Origin: Gammaproteobacteria bacterium | GTDB taxonomy: Bacteria > Pseudomonadota > Gammaproteobacteria > Enterobacterales > Kangiellaceae | Assembly (NCBI GenBank): GCA_013373545.1 | Contig: JABXHQ010000109.1 | Location: forward strand, 1-43,361 | Direction of reading: 5' to 3' | DNA: 43,361 bases | In this document: one piece after another, positions 34,201-43,361 of the stretch | Position numbering within the stretch: the stretch's first letter is position 1 | Layout of the letters: the number at the start of each line of letters is the position of its first letter | Notes under the pieces: model-generated | What the model saw: the letters and a program-made list of their open reading frames with translations, nothing else | Told to the model about the DNA's origin: nothing | Databases searched by the model: none | Made by a program: the position numbers and the translations under genes

Positions 34201-35336
34201 GCCAAGACCTGCAAACCTTACCGGAAGATAGTGCGCAAGACGCAGCAACAGATGCACCAGCGGTCGAGTCGAATAGTGATATCAAAAGTCGTCACGGCAA
34301 CAAGCTTTCGATATTGTGGTCTATCGTCACGACGTTAATCTTGATTTGTGCTTTGGTTGCCATTGCTTGGCTTTATCGCGAGCAGCAAGGGTTGACTACG
34401 CAACTCCAGCAGCAAGAGTTAAACGTTGCTGAACAACTCAAACAGCGCCAACAGTTATTAGCAGATCTGCAAGCAAAAAACCAAGCGTTGCAAAACGATA
34501 TTGAGCAACAAGCAACCGCTTTGCAGCAGCAAACCGATCTCAACCAACTGTTACGTCAACAAGTGGTTACCACCCAAGATCGTTTACGCCTACTCACCAG
34601 TCAAGGCAAGCAAGAGTGGCTGTTAGAACAAGTTCACTATTACCTAACACTGGCACAAGAGAAATTAATTTTCGAAAACAATCGCGATGTTGCCATTGCC
34701 CTGTTGAGTCAAGCTGAAGGCACTGTTGCCGAGATCTCCGATCTACAGCTGCTGGATCTGCGCCAAGCGATTAGCGATGACTTGCTCGCTTTGGATGCCA
34801 TCGCAACACTCGACAACTCACCAGTGCTGTTAAAAATCAATAGTCTTCGAGAAAATTTAAATGCACTCGTCACCACCGCTCCACAGTATAAAAATGTAGC
34901 TGAACTAGATAATCCCGAAAACAAAGACTGGTATGATCGCTTTGTCACTACCATGGCTAAAATCACCGAAGATGCTATCAAAATTCGTACTCATGACGAG
35001 AAAGTTCAACCAATGTTAAGCAAAGAACAAAAAAGTGTATTAGTGGCTACTCTGTCACTCGCACTTACTCAAGCGCAAAGTGCTGTGCTCAATCAAGATA
35101 AGGCGTTCTATGACTCACGCATTCAGTTTAGCCGGGCGCTAATTAATGATTATTTTGTTTTAGACGATAAAGCGCAATCGATCCTCAAGCAATTAACGCA
35201 ATTGGAGTCAGTTGATATTCAAGCACCGATTCGATATCAATTAAAATCAAAACAACAAATTGAAGCTATTAAAGAGCAACGGCGACTAAAATGGTTGAGT
35301 GATCAATCTACGGTTAGCCCAAGCAAGGAGCAATAA
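34197..35336 (+). CDS. hemX: HemX, membrane-anchored coiled-coil protein
   Basis: This 379-residue protein has a short cytoplasmic N-terminus, one transmembrane helix (about 37-60), a long coiled coil (about 65-130, rich in Gln and Leu) and a periplasmic or cytoplasmic helical domain. It matches the PF04375 HemX family. Older annotation calls this family uroporphyrin-III methyltransferase, but no methyltransferase motif is present here. It overlaps hemD and hemY (TAATG) in the four-gene operon. Confidence 0.92.
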   Translation: MSQDLQTLPEDSAQDAATDAPAVESNSDIKSRHGNKLSILWSIVTTLILICALVAIAWLYREQQGLTTQLQQQELNVAEQLKQRQQLLADLQAKNQALQNDIEQQATALQQQTDLNQLLRQQVVTTQDRLRLLTSQGKQEWLLEQVHYYLTLAQEKLIFENNRDVAIALLSQAEGTVAEISDLQLLDLRQAISDDLLALDAIATLDNSPVLLKINSLRENLNALVTTAPQYKNVAELDNPENKDWYDRFVTTMAKITEDAIKIRTHDEKVQPMLSKEQKSVLVATLSLALTQAQSAVLNQDKAFYDSRIQFSRALINDYFVLDDKAQSILKQLTQLESVDIQAPIRYQLKSKQQIEAIKEQRRLKWLSDQSTVSPSKEQ

Positions 35337-36550
35337 TGAAGTTTTTTTACTTTTTAATTGCTTTAGTTGCGGGAGCAATTTTAGCTTGGATCATTAAAGA
35401 TCAACACGGTTATTTATTAATAGCCTGGGATAAAACGACGGTTGAAATGCGCCTTTGGCTAGCCTGCTTTTTGTTTGTTATTTATAGCTTTGGATTATTT
35501 ATCATTAGCTGGCTAATGCTAACACTCAAACGCAGTGGGCGACGCGTAAAACGTTGGACAGTGCAACGCGGGAGTCAGAAATCGCGTAGCCAAACTATCA
35601 ATGGTTTAATTGCACTAACCGAAGGCCACTTTGAGAAAGCTGAACAATGGTTTCAAAAGGCAAACCTGAAGTCCGATAGCCGACTAATCAATTATTTATT
35701 AGCGGCGAAGGCGGCCCAAGAGCAAGGTAACTTTCGAGCGCGCGACTTATATTTACAAAAGGCTTCTGAATGGGAGCCCGATGCGAACATCGCGGTGAGT
35801 GTAACGCAAGCGGAGCTACAGTTTGAGGGCCGTCAGTATGAGCAAGCCCTCGCGACCTTAGCGCAGTTATGGTCGCAGCATAAACGTCATCCCTACGTAA
35901 TAAAATTATTAGCGAAGTGTTATATCAAGTTAGCCGATTGGAATGGCTTATACCAGTTACTTCCTAGCCTGAAAAAGCAAACTATATTCCAACCGAATGA
36001 GTATTTTAATATTGAAAATCGCTGTTTAATCGAGCTCCTTAATTCGGCAGCGCAGAGCGGTCCGGAAGCGCTACAAAATCAATGGCAAAAATTTTCCAAT
36101 GACTATCAAAAGCGTGCTGAGCTGGTACAAGCTTTCGCGCAACACTTAATTGCGTTTGGCGCTCAAGCAGAAGCGGAAGCCATTTTAAGACAGCAGCTAA
36201 AACGGCGCTATCAACCCGAGTTAATCCATATTTATGGACAAGCCTATGGTCGCGATGTACGTAGCCAACTGGCATTCGCTGAAAGCTTTAAAGAGCAAGG
36301 TAGCCGCGATTGGCAATGTCTATTGGCACTCGGTCAACTTAGTTATTTCAACGAGCTATGGGGTAAAGCGAATGCTTACTTAATGCAGGCTATAGCACTA
36401 CATCCTAGCCTAGAAGTTCTTAGCGTTTTACTCGAAGTTCGCGCTCAACTAGAAGAGTCGATGGATGAAACCTTGCTGATCATTAAGGATGTCATTAGCC
36501 AGCAACCAGGACAGAAGCCGGCCGCCCTGCCTTTCACTGGAGCTGAATAG
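35336..36550 (+). CDS. hemY: HemY, TPR inner-membrane protein
   Basis: The 404-residue protein has two N-terminal membrane helices (about 2-20 and 42-65) followed by tetratricopeptide-like helical repeats (ALTEGHFEKAEQWFQKA, GQFEKAL-like GRQYEQALATLAQLW). This is the PF07219 HemY_N arrangement. The gammaproteobacterial HemY is not the protoporphyrinogen oxidase of the same name in Gram-positives; it may scaffold heme synthesis at the membrane. Confidence 0.93.
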   Translation: MKFFYFLIALVAGAILAWIIKDQHGYLLIAWDKTTVEMRLWLACFLFVIYSFGLFIISWLMLTLKRSGRRVKRWTVQRGSQKSRSQTINGLIALTEGHFEKAEQWFQKANLKSDSRLINYLLAAKAAQEQGNFRARDLYLQKASEWEPDANIAVSVTQAELQFEGRQYEQALATLAQLWSQHKRHPYVIKLLAKCYIKLADWNGLYQLLPSLKKQTIFQPNEYFNIENRCLIELLNSAAQSGPEALQNQWQKFSNDYQKRAELVQAFAQHLIAFGAQAEAEAILRQQLKRRYQPELIHIYGQAYGRDVRSQLAFAESFKEQGSRDWQCLLALGQLSYFNELWGKANAYLMQAIALHPSLEVLSVLLEVRAQLEESMDETLLIIKDVISQQPGQKPAALPFTGAE

Positions 36551-36610
36551 ACAAACCACAGACGCGACAGCTGTATGATTTTCAACCTGCCATTAACCGG
36601 GAAGTTCAGG

Positions 36611-36616
36611 TATAAT
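36611..36616 (+). promoter_or_regulatory. -10 element of rimO
   Basis: A perfect TATAAT in the 104-bp hemY-rimO gap with only a poor -35 (TGCCAT or CTGCCA) 17-18 bp upstream. The leader would be about 32 nt. Confidence 0.4.
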
Positions 36617-36654
36617 CGCGCCTCTTTTATCATCGCGAACTCTTCAAGGTAACT

Positions 36655-38043
36655 ATGTCCACGCCTAAATTCGACCCGCAACAAACCACTACCCATAAGG
36701 GTCCCAACCAGATCCTGACGACCGCGACGGTTGCAAAGAATCAGCATTCCGCCAGAGTCGGCTTCGTGAGTCTCGGATGCCCGAAAAACACGGTAGATTC
36801 AGAGCGAATTATGACGCAATTGCGCGCTGAGGGTTATGAGCTTTCGAACAGCTATCAAGACTCAGATTTAGTTGTCGTTAACACCTGCGGCTTTATTGAC
36901 GCTGCTGTGCAAGAGTCCTTAGACGCTATCGGCGACGCACTTAAAGAAAATGGTAAAGTGATCGTTACCGGTTGCCTCGGTATTAAAGAAGATACGATTC
37001 GCGAAGTTCATCCCAATGTTTTGGCGGTAACTGGACCGCATGCCTATGATGAAGTTCTAACGCAAATTCATCAGCAATTGCCGCCCAAGCATGATCCCTT
37101 TATGGATTTAGTACCGCCGGCCGGATTAAAACTCACGCCAGAGCATTATGCTTATTTAAAAATTTCAGAAGGCTGCAACCATAACTGTACCTTTTGTATT
37201 ATCCCTTCGATGCGCGGCCGTTTAGTGAGCCGCGATATAGGCAGCGTGTTGCAAGAAGCGGAAAACTTAGTTAATAACGGTGTGCGTGAATTACTCGTAG
37301 TCAGCCAAGATACCAGCGCATATGGCATCGATGTAAAGTATAAAACGGGGTTTTGGGGCGGCGTTCCTGTAAAGACTCGGTTTAAAGAATTATGTCAGGA
37401 ACTTGGTCAACTAGATGCGTGGACGCGATTGCATTATGTTTACCCCTATCCGCATGTTGACGAAGTTATCCCGTTAATGGCGGAAGGCTTAATATTGCCG
37501 TACTTGGATATTCCATTTCAACACGCTAGCCTTTCAGTATTGAAAAACATGAAGCGACCTGCGGCCAGTGAGAAGGTGTTACAGCGGCTAAAAAATTGGC
37601 GCCAAACCTGTCCAGAGATTGCTGTTAGAAGCACCTTTATTGTTGGTTTCCCAGGTGAAACAGAAGACGACTTTAAACAGCTGATCGATTTTCTTTATGA
37701 AGCACAACTCGATCGCGCAGGGGCCTTTAAATATTCGCCGGTGGAAGGCGCTACCGCTAATCAATTGCCGAATCATGTTGATCCAGATACGCAACAACGG
37801 CGTTGGGAAACCTTTATGGCAGTACAGCAAGAAATAAGTGCAGCCAAACTGCAAGACAAAGTCGGCACGCGGCAAGAAGTGCTAATTGATGAAATTACTG
37901 AAACAGGAGCCATCGGTCGTAGTCGCTTTGATGCACCGGAAATTGATGGACTGGTTCACATCACAACCGATGAAGCATTAGAAAAAGGTGATCTGGTAGA
38001 AGTTACAATCCAATCGGCCGATGAATACGATTTATATGCGTAA
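36655..38043 (+). CDS. rimO: ribosomal protein S12 methylthiotransferase
   Basis: RimO is a radical-SAM enzyme that adds a methylthio group to Asp89 of ribosomal protein S12. The 462-residue protein has an N-terminal UPF0004 domain with three Fe-S cysteines ([29 protein letters not shown]). The radical-SAM cluster motif CNHNCTFC follows, with [13 protein letters not shown] near 330 and a C-terminal TRAM domain. The KNTVDSE sequence separates RimO from MiaB. A strong terminator follows directly. Confidence 0.97.
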   Translation: MSTPKFDPQQTTTHKGPNQILTTATVAKNQHSARVGFVSLGCPKNTVDSERIMTQLRAEGYELSNSYQDSDLVVVNTCGFIDAAVQESLDAIGDALKENGKVIVTGCLGIKEDTIREVHPNVLAVTGPHAYDEVLTQIHQQLPPKHDPFMDLVPPAGLKLTPEHYAYLKISEGCNHNCTFCIIPSMRGRLVSRDIGSVLQEAENLVNNGVRELLVVSQDTSAYGIDVKYKTGFWGGVPVKTRFKELCQELGQLDAWTRLHYVYPYPHVDEVIPLMAEGLILPYLDIPFQHASLSVLKNMKRPAASEKVLQRLKNWRQTCPEIAVRSTFIVGFPGETEDDFKQLIDFLYEAQLDRAGAFKYSPVEGATANQLPNHVDPDTQQRRWETFMAVQQEISAAKLQDKVGTRQEVLIDEITETGAIGRSRFDAPEIDGLVHITTDEALEKGDLVEVTIQSADEYDLYA

Positions 38044-38046
38044 AAA

Positions 38047-38070
38047 AAAGCCCCAGATATCTGGGGCTTT
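38047..38070. terminator. bidirectional terminator between rimO and the S9 peptidase gene
   Basis: A perfect 24-bp palindrome (AAAGCCCCAG ATAT CTGGGGCTTT) begins three bases after the rimO stop. A-runs on one side and T-runs on the other serve both convergent genes. Confidence 0.9.
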
Positions 38071-38098
38071 AAATTCGATAACAAAAGTAATGACGCAA

Positions 38099-40030
38099 CT
38101 ATTTTGCTACTTTTCCACCAATATTTTTCGCTAAGAATTTCTCCATCGCGGTATAAAAATCTACTCGATTATCTAAGTCACGATAGCCATGGCCTTCATG
38201 ATCTTTAACCATCGACTGGTAGGGGATTTTATTTTTATCCAAAGCTTCGGTTAATGATTCGTAGTGCTCCATTGGGCAGATTTTATCGGCACGACCATGA
38301 GCAATAAACAAATCGGCTTTGATATTTTTTACATGTGACACCGGTGAGCGTTCGGTCATAAATTCTTCATCACCATAGCCCCATGCTTCGCGCGCAAATT
38401 TACGACCGCTTTCGCGTTTATGATAAATATCATGTTTAAATGCACGAATATCATAAGCGCCAACATAGCCAATTGCACACTTATACAAGTCAGGCTCTTT
38501 AGCAACGCCCATTAAAGATGCGTAACCGCCATAGCTACCACCGTAGATACAAAGTCGATCTTTATCGGCATAGCCTTGCTCAACCGCCCACAAAGTGGCA
38601 TCGGTCAAGTCATTTTGCATTTCAACGCCCACTTGCTTAAATGCATCGTATTGGAAAGATGATCCACGCCCGCCAGATCCACGATAGTTCACTTGAAATA
38701 CCGCATAACCACGATTGGCTAGGAACTGTGCTTCATAGTTGAAACCCCAGTCATCTTTGACGCCATAAGGGCCACCGTGAACTAACATTACCATTGGTAA
38801 ATTTTTCTGCTTACCTTTCGGTAAAGTTAAATAACCACGAATTTCCAAACCATCACGAGCCTTAAAGCTAACCGGCTTCATCTCGGCCATTTTTTCGCGA
38901 TCAATATGCGGCGACAAATCAAATAAATAATCGAGGTTATTTTTGGCTTTGTCGAATAAGAAATAGGTACCTGGGTTAGTGTCTGAGTACGCAAATACTA
39001 AAGTTTGATTACCATCTTTAGTGCGATTAACAATGCGAATTCGCTCACCACCTAATGCTTCTTGAAGCGCGACTTGCAACTGTGCGTCTGGGTGTTGTGG
39101 ATTGAAAAACTCCTGAACCGGGTAGCCGGGCATGCGCTCAATTCCAATGATTTCTGGATTTTTAAAATCAGAGTCATAGATCATCGATTCAACATCAGCG
39201 TCGCCTTCAATGCTATGGATAAGGCTTAACTCTTTGCTTGTGGTATCAAACAAATAAATACCGCGCTTTCCGTCTTCTCGAACGTTCATGTAAATATTTT
39301 TACTGTCTTTGGTAAAGCCTAATGGCGACATACCAATTGTTTTACGATCGAATTCACGGATCATTTGCCAATCGGCATCGTTATCGTCGCGGACAAAAAT
39401 TTGGACCATTTCTGTTTCTGGGTCGCCACCGACAGCGGCACGTACTTGTCCTTTAAAGTCAGCGATTACGCGTGAATATTTTGGGCCTTTGGTGACTGGA
39501 ACAGTGCGGCCAGTATAAACATTCATACGCTTTACTTCGGGGTACGAAGAGTAACCCAAAATAACAAGAATATGATCTGGATCTTCCGGTAGATAGCTAA
39601 CAATATTTAAGCTGCCACGTTCACCACTACCGCGTAATGATTTACGAGGTAACAGCTGTGCTTGCTTGCTGCCATCAGCGTTTCCAGCAAAGACAAATCC
39701 AGTAAAGATGGGTTGTGCTAATGGGCCGGTCTTTTCAACCATCTCAGCGTAAACACGCTCGTCGTTGAGCCAACCATAGCGACCAACATCTTTGTCATTG
39801 TCGAATTGAAATAAACTTAAAATCTTATAAGTCTTGGCATCGAGAACCGCGAGTTTACGGTCACCATCGACTTCAATTTGTGCAGCGAAATATTCACCGG
39901 TTGGTGACAATCGCAATGAGACAACATTTCTAGGTTTAAAAAATGTCTCAACCGGGATCACTTCCGATTGAGTCGCCGCACTGGCAAGTAAAGTAGTTGC
40001 GGCTAGTAAAAGTGCTAATAAACGTTTCAT
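38099..40030 (-). CDS. exported S9-family prolyl oligopeptidase-like serine peptidase
   Basis: The roughly 643-residue enzyme starts with a signal peptide (MKRLLALLLAATTLLASAATQ), so it acts outside the cytoplasm. A beta-propeller-like N-terminal region (about 30-380) precedes the alpha/beta-hydrolase domain. The Ser nucleophile lies in IYGGSYGGYAS, Asp in AHGRADKICP and His in KDHEGHGY. LVHGGPYG is the oxyanion region. Two adjacent ATGs are possible; the second (40030) has GAGG at a better six-base spacing than the first (40033). It probably cleaves peptides. The terminator at 40049-40076 stands directly before it, so expression needs read-through or a promoter inside the TonB-receptor gene. 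Confidence 0.93.
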   Translation of the reverse strand: MKRLLALLLAATTLLASAATQSEVIPVETFFKPRNVVSLRLSPTGEYFAAQIEVDGDRKLAVLDAKTYKILSLFQFDNDKDVGRYGWLNDERVYAEMVEKTGPLAQPIFTGFVFAGNADGSKQAQLLPRKSLRGSGERGSLNIVSYLPEDPDHILVILGYSSYPEVKRMNVYTGRTVPVTKGPKYSRVIADFKGQVRAAVGGDPETEMVQIFVRDDNDADWQMIREFDRKTIGMSPLGFTKDSKNIYMNVREDGKRGIYLFDTTSKELSLIHSIEGDADVESMIYDSDFKNPEIIGIERMPGYPVQEFFNPQHPDAQLQVALQEALGGERIRIVNRTKDGNQTLVFAYSDTNPGTYFLFDKAKNNLDYLFDLSPHIDREKMAEMKPVSFKARDGLEIRGYLTLPKGKQKNLPMVMLVHGGPYGVKDDWGFNYEAQFLANRGYAVFQVNYRGSGGRGSSFQYDAFKQVGVEMQNDLTDATLWAVEQGYADKDRLCIYGGSYGGYASLMGVAKEPDLYKCAIGYVGAYDIRAFKHDIYHKRESGRKFAREAWGYGDEEFMTERSPVSHVKNIKADLFIAHGRADKICPMEHYESLTEALDKNKIPYQSMVKDHEGHGYRDLDNRVDFYTAMEKFLAKNIGGKVAK

Positions 40031-40048
40031 CATTTCCCTCGTTGAATA

Positions 40049-40076
40049 AAAAAGCCAGCGATATCGCTGGCTTTTT
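40049..40076. terminator. palindromic terminator after the TonB-receptor gene
   Basis: A perfect 28-bp palindrome (centre between 40062 and 40063; arms GCCAGCGAT with A- and T-runs) lies 19 bp past the receptor stop. It ends 18 bp before the peptidase ATG, close to its ribosome-binding site. Confidence 0.88.
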
Positions 40077-40094
40077 ATTAGCTTACCAATGCTA

Positions 40095-42869
40095 TTAGAA
40101 GTTATGACGCACTTCTAAGAAGTACTCTTGTCCTACAGCATTGTATTGACCGCGGTAGAAGAACGGCCAAGACGTGTAAGAAGCATCATATGGAGGACGC
40201 TCGTTGTCTAAGTTAACAACGGTGAAACCAACAGATGTGTCTTCATTAAACGCGTATTGAGTTGAAAGATTCCAAACAATCCATGGGTGGATTCGGTAAG
40301 TACCGTCACCGCTGGTGAATGAACCTTTACGGAACATCGATAAAGCCGTTGTCCACGAATCCATCTGCCATGAAGTTACGAAAGTAGTACGAGTACGGAT
40401 TTCAGGGTTACCTGGATCGTCTCGGTATTCGCGGTTCATAGTAGTTGGATCTTCTTGGTCAGTTTGTACTTCAGTTGCCAAGATGTGCGTGTATGACAAA
40501 TCAAAACCGAAGGTACCTAGCTCGTCAGTCTCTAAGCGATACTTAGTAGAAAGGTCGAAACCTTGTTGACGACGTAGCGCTAAGTTGATTGGTGGCGTTT
40601 CGATGTCAGTAACGTCAGTAGAGTCTAACTGGCTACGAACGATTTGACTGTAAACACCTTGACAGAACTCACCATTTGAATCACGAGGCTCGCCCGTAAT
40701 GAAGTGGAATCCTGCATCACACTCAGCTTCCCAACGTAAGATTTGCGAACCAGAAGTACGAGTAACTTGGTTACGCAATTCGATGTCGTAGTAGTCTAAA
40801 GTGAACGATAGGTTGTCCATTGGCTCATAAACTAAACCGAAGGTGAAGGTACGACCTTCTTCTTCTTCTAAGTCTAAGTTACCTTGGAAAGTACCTTGGT
40901 AGCTATCGAAGTAATCGTTACCGATATCACCATTACACTCACCAAAGGTGTTGTTGCCTGGAGTTCCAGCATCGTCGTCGTTCGCTAAACACTCATTCCA
41001 GTCAAGTGCGCTGCTGAACGATACACTTGGGTCAGCAAATAACAAGTGAAGATCCGGAGCACGGAAACTGGTACCTACAGTCGAACGAACTAATAATTCG
41101 TCAACTGGTTTCCAGCTTAGGCCCATCTTCCAAGTAGAAGCGTCACCAACGTTTGAATCATCGTTGTAGTCATCGCGACGGAAAGCAACGTTAAGCTCTA
41201 AGTCACCCGCTGCTGAGTCGTTTAGTAATGGAACTAAGAATTCCGCACCTAGTGCAACTTGATCACGGTCACCGCCGCCACCAGTTCCACCGAAGCCCCA
41301 CCAGCCGCCGTCTTGCGAGCGTTGGTCTAGTTCAATATCGTAACCTTGCTTGTTATATTCAATAACGGCTGCGAATTGAAGTGGGCCAGCGTCCATAGTC
41401 ATCAAGTCACCTGATAACTGGAAGCTTGCAGAATATGCGTAAGAGTCAGATTTTTGACCCGCAGTACCCATCATAGGTGCTAATTGCTCAGGCGTGAAGA
41501 AGGTGTAGATGTCACCTTGTGGCGCTTGACCAGAACCAATGATTGGGTAACCGAACAAGTACTGACCAGGCGATACATCAGCTGGATCAACACCTAGGAA
41601 GAAGCGATTGATGTCTTCTTCGATGAAACGTGGTGTGCCATCTTTGTAGTCGTACTGGTTGAAGCTGATCGCTGCAGTATAGTCGTAATCACCAACGAAA
41701 CCGTCTAAAGCGGTCATTACAGTGAATACATCTTCATCAAACGTCGCTTCTTGTGGACCCGTCTCTAGAGGACTGAATACACGTTGGTAGTAACGCCAGT
41801 CACCGTTCCAGTTGTTGGTTCCATCGTTACCAAGGAAATCTTCACCCCACCACAAACGGAAGCCTGAAGAGCGTGCATTACTGGTCCAGTAAAGTACGTC
41901 AGTGCTTAATACCGCATTGTCGAGTTCATAAGTGAAATGTCCGAAAACCGATTTACGGTCACGGTAGCTACGTAATGATTCGTCACCAACCGCGTCACGA
42001 CCACAGTAGAAGCCACGGCCTTCACGGAACGCGTATTCCAATTCAGGGTGAGCGTCACACGCCGCTTGACCTGGATCAGCATAGGTTGCAGTGAAGTTGT
42101 CGAAATCTAGAATGGTACGCTCAAGCAAACGAGATGGGTTTGGACCATCATTTACTGAGTCTAGTTCGTCACGATCTTTACCGAATAACGGCTCACGACG
42201 GTCCCACTCATAACCAACAGTGAACGAGTAGTTTTCTTCAGTTTTACCGAAACCACCGTTGATGCGGTAAGACTCACCGCCACCGTCACGAGTTTGGCCG
42301 ATACGCGCAGCAATTGAAGCGCCGTCGAAATCGTCACGAAGGATAATGTTAATAACCCCTGCGATTGCATCCGAACCGTAGATAGCTGACGCACCGTCGG
42401 TCAGGATATCAACACGCTCAATGGCGTTGGTTGGAATTGTCGCGAAGTTAAAGAAGTTATCAGTACTGTTGAAAGGAGTCGGGTTGTTCGCCATACGACG
42501 GCCGTTCAAAAGGACTAATACACGGTTTGCACCGAAACCACGAAGGTTTACTGATTGTGCATTCGGCGTGAAGCTATTGGTGTATTGCTCGCCTTGAACC
42601 TGACCGGTTGAGATGGTCAAGCCTTGTAACGCGTCATACAAGTTAGCATGGCCTTTAAGCTCTAGCTCTTCACGAGTTAAGGTGATTACCGGAGCAACAC
42701 CTTCCGCATCGGTACGCTTGATACGCGTACCGGTTACGGTAATCTTCGCGCTCTGTTCTTCTTCAGCTGTTGTTTCTTCAGCAGCGAATACGCTGGTCGA
42801 GAACAAGGAAGCAGCCGAAGTAACAGCTACAGCAAACTTGACAGCGTTTGCAATCTTGTTTCTTCTCAT
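40095..42869 (-). CDS. TonB-dependent outer-membrane receptor
   Basis: This 924-residue receptor imports a substrate using the TonB-ExbBD proton motive force. The signal peptide is followed by a short acidic stretch and a TonB box-like region (AKITVTGTRIKR). The plug domain lies at about 45-175, with SVNLRGFGANRVLVLLNGRRM and AIERVDILTDGASAIYGSDAIAGVINII. The barrel ends in the terminal Phe (FLEVRHNF) needed for Bam recognition. No siderophore-specific feature is seen. The neighbour peptidase suggests peptide or protein-derived nutrients. The 186 bp upstream contain an A/T-rich promoter-like GGTATATATAAAG on the minus strand. Confidence 0.95.
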   Translation of the reverse strand: MRRNKIANAVKFAVAVTSAASLFSTSVFAAEETTAEEEQSAKITVTGTRIKRTDAEGVAPVITLTREELELKGHANLYDALQGLTISTGQVQGEQYTNSFTPNAQSVNLRGFGANRVLVLLNGRRMANNPTPFNSTDNFFNFATIPTNAIERVDILTDGASAIYGSDAIAGVINIILRDDFDGASIAARIGQTRDGGGESYRINGGFGKTEENYSFTVGYEWDRREPLFGKDRDELDSVNDGPNPSRLLERTILDFDNFTATYADPGQAACDAHPELEYAFREGRGFYCGRDAVGDESLRSYRDRKSVFGHFTYELDNAVLSTDVLYWTSNARSSGFRLWWGEDFLGNDGTNNWNGDWRYYQRVFSPLETGPQEATFDEDVFTVMTALDGFVGDYDYTAAISFNQYDYKDGTPRFIEEDINRFFLGVDPADVSPGQYLFGYPIIGSGQAPQGDIYTFFTPEQLAPMMGTAGQKSDSYAYSASFQLSGDLMTMDAGPLQFAAVIEYNKQGYDIELDQRSQDGGWWGFGGTGGGGDRDQVALGAEFLVPLLNDSAAGDLELNVAFRRDDYNDDSNVGDASTWKMGLSWKPVDELLVRSTVGTSFRAPDLHLLFADPSVSFSSALDWNECLANDDDAGTPGNNTFGECNGDIGNDYFDSYQGTFQGNLDLEEEEGRTFTFGLVYEPMDNLSFTLDYYDIELRNQVTRTSGSQILRWEAECDAGFHFITGEPRDSNGEFCQGVYSQIVRSQLDSTDVTDIETPPINLALRRQQGFDLSTKYRLETDELGTFGFDLSYTHILATEVQTDQEDPTTMNREYRDDPGNPEIRTRTTFVTSWQMDSWTTALSMFRKGSFTSGDGTYRIHPWIVWNLSTQYAFNEDTSVGFTVVNLDNERPPYDASYTSWPFFYRGQYNAVGQEYFLEVRHNF

Positions 42870-43055
42870 TGTGAGTTTCCCTGGTTGTGTTAGTTAGTAA
42901 TTTAGCTAAATGACTAAGGTTGGATTTCTTTTTGAGATGGTTTCCAACCCGCTTTATATATACCGCATTTGCCACGGCAATACCATTCTTGCAAAGAAAA
43001 AAATTTGGTGATATTACCGAATTAAATACCTAAAGTTTCTAAGTCTAAGAATTGT

Positions 43056-43361
43056 TTAGTAGGCGTAACGATATTCTAAGTACAACTCGCGACCAATCGC
43101 GTCATATTGACTGCGGTCATAATAAGGCCATTCAATCCGCGAAGTGTCGATAGGCGGCTTTTTATCAAAGGCATTTCGCAGCACTAAAGACAACGAATGA
43201 GAGCGCGAGAACTCTTTCTCCACAATAAGGTTAGCTAAGGTCCATGCCGGCAAGCGGTCATTGCCATCGAAACTCACCCGCGAGCCCTTGCGATAAAACG
43301 ATAATGCAGTTGTCCAATCGCCCATTCCCCACGACAAAGCCAAGTTACTGCGCGACTGAAC
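43056..43361 (-). CDS. second TonB-dependent receptor, C-terminal part only
   Basis: The frame is open to the window edge, so only the last 101 codons are seen. The product matches the end of the adjacent receptor: WTTALSFYRKGS (neighbour WTTALSMFRKGS), RNAFDKKPPIDTSRIEWPYYDRSQYDAIGRELYLEYRYAY (neighbour NLDNERPPYDASYTSWPFFYRGQYNAVGQEYFLEV). It ends in Tyr instead of Phe. Tandem paralogs with the same orientation suggest local duplication. The 186-bp gap after its stop shows no terminator. Confidence 0.9.
   Translation of the reverse strand, partial: VQSRSNLALSWGMGDWTTALSFYRKGSRVSFDGNDRLPAWTLANLIVEKEFSRSHSLSLVLRNAFDKKPPIDTSRIEWPYYDRSQYDAIGRELYLEYRYAY

Overview
The window looks like chromosomal DNA of a marine-type gammaproteobacterium of moderate GC. 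Gene content supports this: class I adenylate cyclase cyaA, the lptM-dapF-DUF484-xerC-HAD block, hemCDXY, algZ/algR-type regulators, polA, uvrD, rimO, a TRAP transporter, and tandem TonB-dependent receptors next to a secreted S9 peptidase. The order combines the enterobacterial cyaA/hemC divergence with the Pseudomonas-type algZ-algR-hemC-hemD arrangement. A Kangiella/Pleionea-like lineage is a reasonable guess, made by inference and without a database search. No CRISPR array, insertion sequence, prophage, rRNA or tRNA was seen.

Layout. 1-1112: the 3' part of a diguanylate cyclase gene. 1124-5839: a DUF599 membrane protein, a DUF255 thioredoxin-like protein, an MFS transporter and a GST. 5840-6670: an orphan small secreted cysteine-containing protein with a 5'-UTR hairpin, then a strongly structured segment read here as a candidate minus-strand sRNA or structured 3' UTR. 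6670-9682: a small lipoprotein coupled to polA. 9683-10064: a 382-bp gap with several DnaA-box-like sequences. 10065-13133: TRAP QM genes converging on a separate TRAP P gene. 13316-17437: a SWIM/SNF2 helicase, soxR, a soxS-type SoxR operator, an unannotated 45-codon ORF and a VOC protein. 17434-19638: uvrD. 19736-23624: an accessory operon (exported hydratase-like protein, 2-hydroxyacid dehydrogenase, aldehyde dehydrogenase) and a small secreted protein. 23642-29694, minus strand: cyaA, lptM, dapF, DUF484, xerC and a HAD phosphatase. 29843-32435: a PAS/degenerate-GGDEF protein in an overlapping operon with an AlgZ-like kinase and an AlgR-like LytTR regulator. 32551-36550: hemCDXY. 36655-38043: rimO. 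38099-43361: an S9 peptidase and two tandem TonB-dependent receptors, the second cut by the window edge.

How the genes fit together. hemC and hemD make uroporphyrinogen III, and hemX/hemY are the usual membrane companions. dapF feeds peptidoglycan and lysine synthesis, lptM supports LptD maturation, and xerC resolves chromosome dimers. c-di-GMP appears twice: an intact cyclase with an I-site at the left edge, and a catalytically degenerate GGDEF domain that keeps an RxxD I-site beside the AlgZ/AlgR pair. SoxR probably drives its divergent two-gene unit in response to redox-cycling compounds. The TonB receptors and the exported peptidase suggest peptide or protein scavenging.

The least-described elements are the SoxR-controlled 45-residue cationic peptide, the I-site-only PAS-GGDEF protein, the structured RNA downstream of polA, and the DnaA-box-like cluster upstream of polA.
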